From Acholoe squamosa (taxonomy: Eukaryota; Annelida; Polychaeta; Phyllodocida; Polynoidae): a DNA stretch of 64,000 nucleotides. The translations under genes and the position numbers were made by a program. Numbering within the stretch: position 1 is the first letter of the stretch; the number at the start of each line of letters is the position of its first letter. Below are positions 58,086 to 64,000 of the stretch, one piece after another. The notes under the pieces are model-generated. The model was given only the letters and a program-made list of their open reading frames with translations, did not search any database and was not told where the DNA came from. Location of the stretch: NCBI GenBank assembly GCA_949317995.1, contig OX439052.1:40537599-40601598 (forward strand). Reading direction: 5' to 3'.

Positions 58086-61000
58086 ACATGGCCCCGTAAT
58101 ATAGTACAGGGAAGGAAGGAGAGAGGCGGAGGCGGATTGATAGTAGAAGGGGAGCTTGAAGGGGCGTCGGTGCAACTACTGGTGGATACTGGGGCATCGC
58201 TTAATCTACTCTCCGAAGGATGGTGGCACAGGCACGGAAAAAAAGGGAGAGAAAGGCCCACCAGGGAGACTGTGTATGCGGTGGATGGCAGGCCCATGGC
58301 ACTGAAAGGGGAAATTTCTACACAACTGACGCTGGGGGGAAGGGCGACGGAGGCCGTCTTCGTCATCGGTGACATAGGCACTGAGGGGATACTGGGGGCT
58401 GCCTTTCTCCGAGATAATGGTATGGTGATTGACGTGGCCAGGGAACGGTTAGTATGGACTAAAGAAGACCACCTCTGCCGCATTGTGAGTGTGAGAGCTG
58501 CAGTCCTCGCTGCCGGAGAAGAAACCATACTGGAAGGGGCGGTGGACGGGCCGTGGGACGAGGGGGAGGAAGGGCTGGTAGAAGGCCTGGCTGGCCATAA
58601 AGGAGAACCGCCATTTCTGGTAGGACGGAGCCTGTTGCGACCGCAAAAAGGGGAGGCGTGGGTTAGGGTCCTCAACCCCGGAAGAGAGCCAGTCATCATC
58701 TACCGGGAGATGACACTGGGAGCCTTACAGAGGATAGACCAGAGGAAACATGCCCAAGAAGGAGGACAGTGGTGTAGAATGGTGGAGGGTCCAGGGGAAT
58801 CGGAGAAGGAGACGGTGATAGCTGATTTGGTAGAGGGCACCGAGCCTCACCGCCGGAGGGAGCTGGCGGAGCTGCTCCGGAGGCATCTTGGGGCATTCCA
58901 AGTGGGAAAGGACGACAGAGGCCATTCCACGCTAGCCAAGCACCACATTGATACCGGCAGCCATCCCCCGATAAAACAGCCCCCCAGGCGATTAGCCCCT
59001 CACAGACGGGAGTTGATCAGGGAAGAAGTGGACAAGATGCTGGAGGCGGAGATAATAGAAGAATCTATCAGTCCGTGGGCCTCACCCGTTGTGCTGGTGA
59101 AGAAGAAAGATGGGACCATGAGATTTTGCGTTGATTATAGAAAATTGAATGCTGCCACAGTGAAGGATGCCTACCCTTTTCCCTGGGTGGAGGATTGCCT
59201 CGACACTATGGCCGGGGTGGCCTGGTTTTCCTCCATGGATCTAGCCAGTGGTTATTGGCAATTAGATATAGAGGAGGAGGATCGGGAAAAGACAGCCTTC
59301 TCTACCCACTGAGGCTTGTACCAATTTAGAAGAATGCCCTTCGGTCTCTGTAATGCTCCCGGCACCATTGAGCGGGTTATGGAAGTGGCCATGCGTGGCC
59401 TACAATGGAGAACCTGCTTAGTCTACCTGGATGACATCGTGGTGTTCTCTAGCACCTTCAGTGAACACCTGCACCGATTGGGGGAAGTGTTGAAGAGACT
59501 GGAAGGGGGGGGGCTCAAGATTAAACCTTCTAAGTGTCAATTGGCGTGGCGGAGAGTCCTTTTCCTGGGCCACGTAGTGAGTCAAGCGGGGGTAGGCACT
59601 GACCCGGAGAAGATAGAAGCTGTGGAGTCCTGGCCCACGCCGACGGGGGTGTCGGAGGTCCGCAGCTTCCTGGGGTTGGCAGGATATTACAGGGCGTTTG
59701 TACCTGAATTCTCCTCCATGGCAAAGCCCTTGAGCGCTCTGGCAGAGAGGGGCAGGACGTTCAAGTGGACCCCCGACTGTGAGGAGGCCTTCGCAAAGCT
59801 AAAGGACCGACTGACCAAGGCCCCCATCTTAGCTTTCCCCCGACCTGATGGCCAGCTGGTTATGGACACCAACGCCAGTGACACAGGGCTGGGGGTGGTG
59901 CTCGGCCAGGAGCAGGAGGGCGGTGAAAGGGTCCTAGCATACGGCAGCCGCACCCTAACTAAACCCGAGAGAAATTACTGTGTGACTAGAAGGGAACTGC
60001 TGGCCATTGTTTTTGGACTCCGGAAATTCCGCCATTATCTGGTGGGGCGGCCTGTGGTGGTTAGAACCGACCATGCCTCTCTTAGGTGGCTGCTAGACTT
60101 CAAAGAACAGGAGGGGCAACTAGCCAGGTGGCTCCAGATAATCAGCACATATGACATTATCATCCACCACCGTCCGGGAAGGCTCCATGGTAACGCGGAT
60201 GGTCTCTCCCGGCGACCCTGCTCACAGTGTGGGAGGGAGGAGGAGGAAGAGGCTACATTCTGCCGGGTAGTAACGCGATCACAACAGTCTGTGTGGGCGG
60301 GGGTGGATGCGCCGACGGTGGAGGGTCCTGATGTTCCAGCGGCCGAGTCCTGGGAGGACCTGCAAAAGAAAGACAAAATGATTAGTAAAGTTGCAGGATG
60401 GATGGCTACCAATGACTTACCTGATGAGAGTGAGCGCCGAGGCTGGGACTATGAAACGAGGGCCTGGTTTGCACAGCTAGGCCGGCTAACCAAAGAAAAA
60501 GGGGTTCTAGGGCGTTGGTGGGAGACACGAGCAGGGCAAAGGTGTTTCCAGATCGCGGTCCCCGCCGGGGAAAGAGAGGAGGTGCTGAGGACGGTGAACG
60601 GGGAACCTTTGGCGGGCCATCTGGGTCAGAATAAGACGTTACGCCGCCTGCAGGGGGGATATTATTGGCCTGACTTTCGGTGGGACGTAATCCTGTGGTG
60701 CTCTCAGTGTGAACCCTGTGCTCGGAGGAAGCCTCCACCGGCCCCACACAGGGCTAACATGGGGCATGTAGGGGCCGGGCTACCCCTTCAGAGGATGGCA
60801 TTGGATGTGATGGGTCCCCTGCCACCGTCTAGCGCAGGGAACCGGTTTATCCTAGTGGCGGCGGATTACTTCACCAAGTGGGCGGAGGCGTATGCTATTC
60901 CTAATCAGGAGGCACCGACGGTGGCTAGGAAGTTCGTGGAGGAGTTCGTCTGTCGGCTGGGGGCGCCGGTGGAGATCCACACCGACCAAGGGAAGAACTT

Positions 61001-62780
61001 CCAGTCGGGGCTATTCAGAGAAATCATCGCCCTGCTGGGAGTATGCCAAACCAGGACCTGTACCTTCCGCCCACAAAGTGATGGGATGGTGGAGAGAGCC
61101 AACAGGACCATTGAGATGCTATTGGCAACGGTGGTAGCCTCGGATCAACGAGACTGGGACAGGCAGCTCCCATTTGTAATGGCAGCTTATCGCTCCTCCG
61201 CACACTCAACCACCGGGTTATCGCCTAATGCCATGATGTTGGGTAGGGAGACAGTGGTGCCCCTGGACCTGATATACCCGTTGGCCCAACCAAGAGGGGA
61301 GGGGGGTTACCCGTCGGAGCTGCAACTCTTCATGACCAAAGCCTATCAGGTAGCCAGAGAAACTCTGGGGAAGTCGGTGGAGAGGCAGAGATGCAACTAC
61401 GACGCTCGAGCCAAGGCGGGGGAGATAGGGGTAGGAGAGAGGGTCTTCTACTATCATCCCCTAAAGAAAAGAGGTTTGTCCCCCAAACTGCAAAGTTACT
61501 GGACGGGACCCTGGGAAGTGGTGGGGAGGATAGGGGAGGCAGTCTACCGCATTAAGAAGGAGAGGACAACCCGGATAGTGCACTTCGACTCTCTAAAGGT
61601 GGCTGTAGGGGGAGAAGCGGAGCTGGCCATGGAGACTGCCCCGGCGGAGGAGGACGGGGCGGTGTCCGACGGAGAGGTCTCATCCACGTCGGATGAGTCC
61701 CTAGACGAGGGAACCAGCGAAGTCAGGACGGTGCTCAAAGGCGGTAAGCGGAGGCGCAGTCCAGAAGGCCCTTCACAGACAGCCGATTCGGTGAAAACAA
61801 GCAGAATGGGGGATGACTGGTACTCCAGCTTCCTTGAGAGGGAGAAGCAGGCGGCTATGTCTCACTGGATGGGATATGCTCCTAATGATGAGCCCCCTGT
61901 GGATGATCTGCCGGCGTATGACCCGGAGAGACCAGTGGAGGCGGAGGACCCCGGGGCGTCTGAGGCTAGGATGGCTCGCAACGCGGCAAAGGAGGCGGTG
62001 CGGAAAGCGGCCAGGCGCGACCCCGAGAGGCTGAGGGTGATAGCTAAGCATGAGGAAAAGTGGAGGATCTTCGAAATGTCAGAAGAAGCTCAAAGGGAAA
62101 ACCTGCGGAATGAGATGAGAGAGGAGGGGAGAGCTCAGAGAGAGCGCACGAGGCAACGGCCACCGAGGGTGGGACCCCCTGCCACAGCTAGCGGGAACCC
62201 CGCAGGAGGTGAGGGGGCGCCCCCTATAGTGAAGTGCGCCGTAGGGGTGCTGCCCCCTGGGGAGGAACACCTCCCGCCGGTTGGCCCTTCTCCGAGCAAC
62301 CAGCCCGCCGGTGACGTCACAAGTTTGAATTGTACCGGACTTCGGGTGACCATGGTGGACGATAACAGACGTGTGGTTCTCAAAGAAAGTTTTAGAGAAG
62401 AAAAGAAACAGTTCAGGAGGGAGGAGAAGCGTATAACGGAAAGAGGGAACGGAGGTCACCTACCGGGAAGTACTTCCAGAGCTGGGGAGGATAAGTCTAC
62501 AGCTAATAGAACCCAGAAAGAGAAGGAACGCTCCAGCAGAAGCAAGGAAAGACGGAGGAGGGAGAGGGCTGGCAAGTCCCCTCCACACTCATCTTCAAGC
62601 AGGTCGGGGAGCCGCCGCCGGAGAGACGATGACAGACAAAAGGACAGGAGTGGGGATAGGAGGCGGGCAGGGTCGGCAAGGCAGAGCTCGGAGAAGCACC
62701 ACTCGGAGAGAAGCAGCTCGGAGCATAGAAGGTCGGAGGGGGACCGGAAACGCCAAGAGGCAGGTTCCCACGGGCCCTAG
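58086..62780 (+). pseudogene. pol: Pol polyprotein (PR-RT-RNase H-IN) with long RS-rich tail; one in-frame stop
   Basis: Open in one frame from 58,086 to TAG 62,778-62,780, except for TGA at 59,310-59,312 inside reverse transcriptase. Protease: LLVDTGAS near 58,180. RT: FCVDYRKLNA, MDLASGYWQL and YLDD (59,424-59,435). RNase H: MDTNASDTGLG, RRELLAIV, RTDHASL, NADGLSR. Integrase: a zinc region with AGHLGQNKT and CSQCEPC, whose first His seems to be Asn; then DDE residues in LDVMGPLP, HTDQGKNF and DGMVERANRT; then a GPY/F module (YWTGPWEVVGRIG). After about 61,600 the protein runs on for ~390 residues of disordered, charged sequence ending in an Arg/Ser-rich tail (SSRSKERRRRER). Such a tail is unusual for gypsy pol. 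Confidence 0.93.
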
Positions 62781-62859
62781 GCGGAGAAGGGGAATAACCG
62801 TGGGAAAGACGAGAGCAGGTCCGCTGCAAGAGGAGCTGAAAACGCACGTGCGCCGAAGA

Positions 62860-62965
62860 AGGACTCGCCCCTGATTGGTCGACAGGAGGGGGAGGGCGGT
62901 GCCCCAAGAGGGCAGAGTGATGGCCGGGGGGCCCATAAATACAACGGAGCGGGGTGGGGACTGTC
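62860..62965 (+). promoter_or_regulatory. Candidate internal pol II promoter for the zinc-finger ORF
   Basis: Between the pol stop and the next ORF: inverted CCAAT box ATTGG (62,874-62,878), GC box GGGCGG (62,894-62,899) and TATA-like ATAAATA (62,935-62,941). The first ATG after the expected start region is 63,006, in a strong context (A at -3, G at +4). Confidence 0.5.
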
Positions 62966-63005
62966 AATTCCGACTAGTTTTTGGCCGACGCCTGAATACC
63001 TGATC

Positions 63006-64000
63006 ATGGGACCTAAGCAGCAAGAGAAGCCTCTACCAATGGAGACGGTGAACGGGGTGGAGGTGCCCCGCTTCCGATGTGAGAAGTGCAGACTGGACCC
63101 CCGGGGGACGAAGAGGTGGGCGTTTAAAACCAAGTATGCTATGACCCGGCACCTGAACTCGCACAGTGAATATCAGCCGGGCTACCAGTGTCCTGGGTGT
63201 GAACATATGGTATCCAAAGATAGACTGTCTGACTTACTCCGGCACGTCCAGCGTGGCCACAAGGAGCTGTGGCCGTGGAACCCACCGGGGGAGGCCAAAT
63301 TATTACCTGTGGGGCTGGCCAAGGACACTTCAAGCGAGACAGGGAAGTCTGCCACTGGATCGGCTCAGGGGAGCGCCGCCGGTGAAGGAGAGGCGGGGGA
63401 CGTGGCCAAGCCCGGAACTTCAGCCGAGGGACGGGGCGGGGCGACCCCGGCATCGACCATATCGTCACTACTATCACCAGGAATCCGTCTGGGCTCAGAA
63501 GATGAGGAGGAGGTAGCCAAGGCCTCTCGCTTTCTGGAGAGTCTGGTCGGGCTTCCCAGTCCCACCGAGAGGGAGGGCCTCCCTGACACCGGGGTAGTGA
63601 CCAGAAGTGCGGGGAAGGGGGCCAAGCGGCCTCTGGAGGGGGAGGGAGGTGCGCCGGAGAAACGACCTAGAAAATCACCCCGCAAAGACTCGGCAGTGGA
63701 GGGGGAAGACGGGGAGAGAGGGGAAAGGAGCCTGGTGGACATAAAGCGGGAGGAGGAGTCGGGGAGATACCTGCTCTCCCAAGAGGAAGACAAAAAGCTC
63801 CGTTTTGTACTGGATAGAATCATGGAAAAATTCAGTCAAGGGGGGGAGACACCTACTAAGACATTAAATAGACTGGAGAGGGACCTGCCGGTGGATAAAT
63901 TGGACATACCAAGCATAGAGAGAGAATATGAAGCTATAATTGCTGGGGAACCTATTCCCCGATCGCTTATTAAGACGAGGGAGTATGAGGATGTTTCAGG
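63006..64000 (+). CDS. Post-pol ORF: two C2H2 zinc fingers plus basic and acidic regions (runs off window)
   Basis: Open for 331 codons with no stop to the window end. Finger 1 uses Cys25, Cys28, His49, His53; finger 2 uses Cys62, Cys65, His80, His85 (C-x2-C-x14-H-x4-H, near-canonical). Residues ~100-200 are Gly/Ala/Ser/Glu-rich and probably disordered. About 200-230 contains a likely nuclear localisation signal (PEKRPRKSPRK). About 240-290 is strongly charged (RYLLSQEEDKKLRFVLDRIM). No Env features: no signal peptide or membrane segment. It is uninterrupted although gag and pol of the same copy are broken. DNA or RNA binding is expected from the fingers; the role in the element (regulator, integration targeting, RNA packaging) is unknown. 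A captured host gene is an alternative. Confidence 0.82.
   Translation, partial: MGPKQQEKPLPMETVNGVEVPRFRCEKCRLDPRGTKRWAFKTKYAMTRHLNSHSEYQPGYQCPGCEHMVSKDRLSDLLRHVQRGHKELWPWNPPGEAKLLPVGLAKDTSSETGKSATGSAQGSAAGEGEAGDVAKPGTSAEGRGGATPASTISSLLSPGIRLGSEDEEEVAKASRFLESLVGLPSPTEREGLPDTGVVTRSAGKGAKRPLEGEGGAPEKRPRKSPRKDSAVEGEDGERGERSLVDIKREEESGRYLLSQEEDKKLRFVLDRIMEKFSQGGETPTKTLNRLERDLPVDKLDIPSIEREYEAIIAGEPIPRSLIKTREYEDVS

Larger units (their letters stand above)
56519..64000 (+). mobile_element. Ty3/gypsy LTR retrotransposon with extra zinc-finger ORF (3' end outside window)
   Basis: 5' LTR (56,519-56,912), gag (56,950-58,048), pol (58,086-62,780) in PR-RT-RH-IN order, an internal promoter-like spacer, then the zinc-finger ORF from 63,006 past the window edge. 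The whole stretch is clearly GC-richer than its surroundings, which suggests a recent arrival. Gag, RT and integrase motifs place it in Ty3/gypsy. The 3' LTR and polypurine tract are not visible. Confidence 0.93.

Noticed and set aside
58058..62967. Many long antisense ORFs opposite pol
   Set aside because: GC-rich coding strand leaves the antisense frames open by composition; no domain on the antisense strand.
63006..64000. Envelope gene of an errantivirus-like element
   Set aside because: No signal peptide, furin-like site or membrane segment; clear zinc-finger Cys/His spacing instead.

Overview
The window is animal nuclear DNA: AT-rich, with spliced genes using GT/AG introns, tRNA-derived SINE-like sequences, MITEs, microsatellites and several classes of retroelement. 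The gene content (an SLC7 amino-acid transporter and an animal ACC-synthase-like aminotransferase) and the repeat spectrum suggest an invertebrate metazoan such as a mollusc, other lophotrochozoan or invertebrate deuterostome. The species cannot be fixed from the sequence alone.

Layout. 282-1594 (+) holds the last three coding exons of an SLC7 light-chain transporter whose C-terminus resembles xCT/LAT proteins. 1.6-13.8 kb is non-coding and repeat-rich: clusters of a TGCATCATG/CCTTTAAGGG family, tRNA-like sequences, a 66-bp perfect palindrome at 9359-9424, and MITEs with TGACGTCA-containing ends. 13.8-19.5 kb is a graveyard of Ty3/gypsy-type elements: minus-strand integrase, two minus-strand post-pol ORF starts, and a plus-strand LTR fused to an RNase H fragment. 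19.5-27.5 kb holds a minisatellite in two blocks, a broken minus-strand LINE between them (itself hit by a TA-flanked MITE), and a 2.75-kb fold-back element with long inverted arms.

28,044-50,007 (+) is a complete 13-exon gene for a 429-residue PLP enzyme of the ACC-synthase-like (ACCS) family. All splice phases close and the expected cofactor residues are present. Its introns hold nested MITEs, a second fold-back element, hairpins, a cluster of tRNA-like sequences and a CRE-like cluster. 51.5-55 kb carries a MITE, a SINE-like insertion with a 12-bp target duplication, and a minus-strand DIRS-type (tyrosine recombinase) retrotransposon remnant.

56,519 to the end of the window is a GC-rich Ty3/gypsy element (+): 5' LTR, gag (frameshifted), pol (one in-frame stop), then an extra ORF. 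The extra ORF starts with two C2H2 zinc fingers, is open for at least 331 codons to the window edge, and lies behind what looks like its own CCAAT/GC/TATA promoter. Pol has an unusually long C-terminal extension ending in an Arg/Ser-rich tail. A diverged minus-strand relative at 13.8-15.6 kb carries a comparable zinc-finger ORF. This post-pol zinc-finger module is the best candidate in the window for an under-described system.
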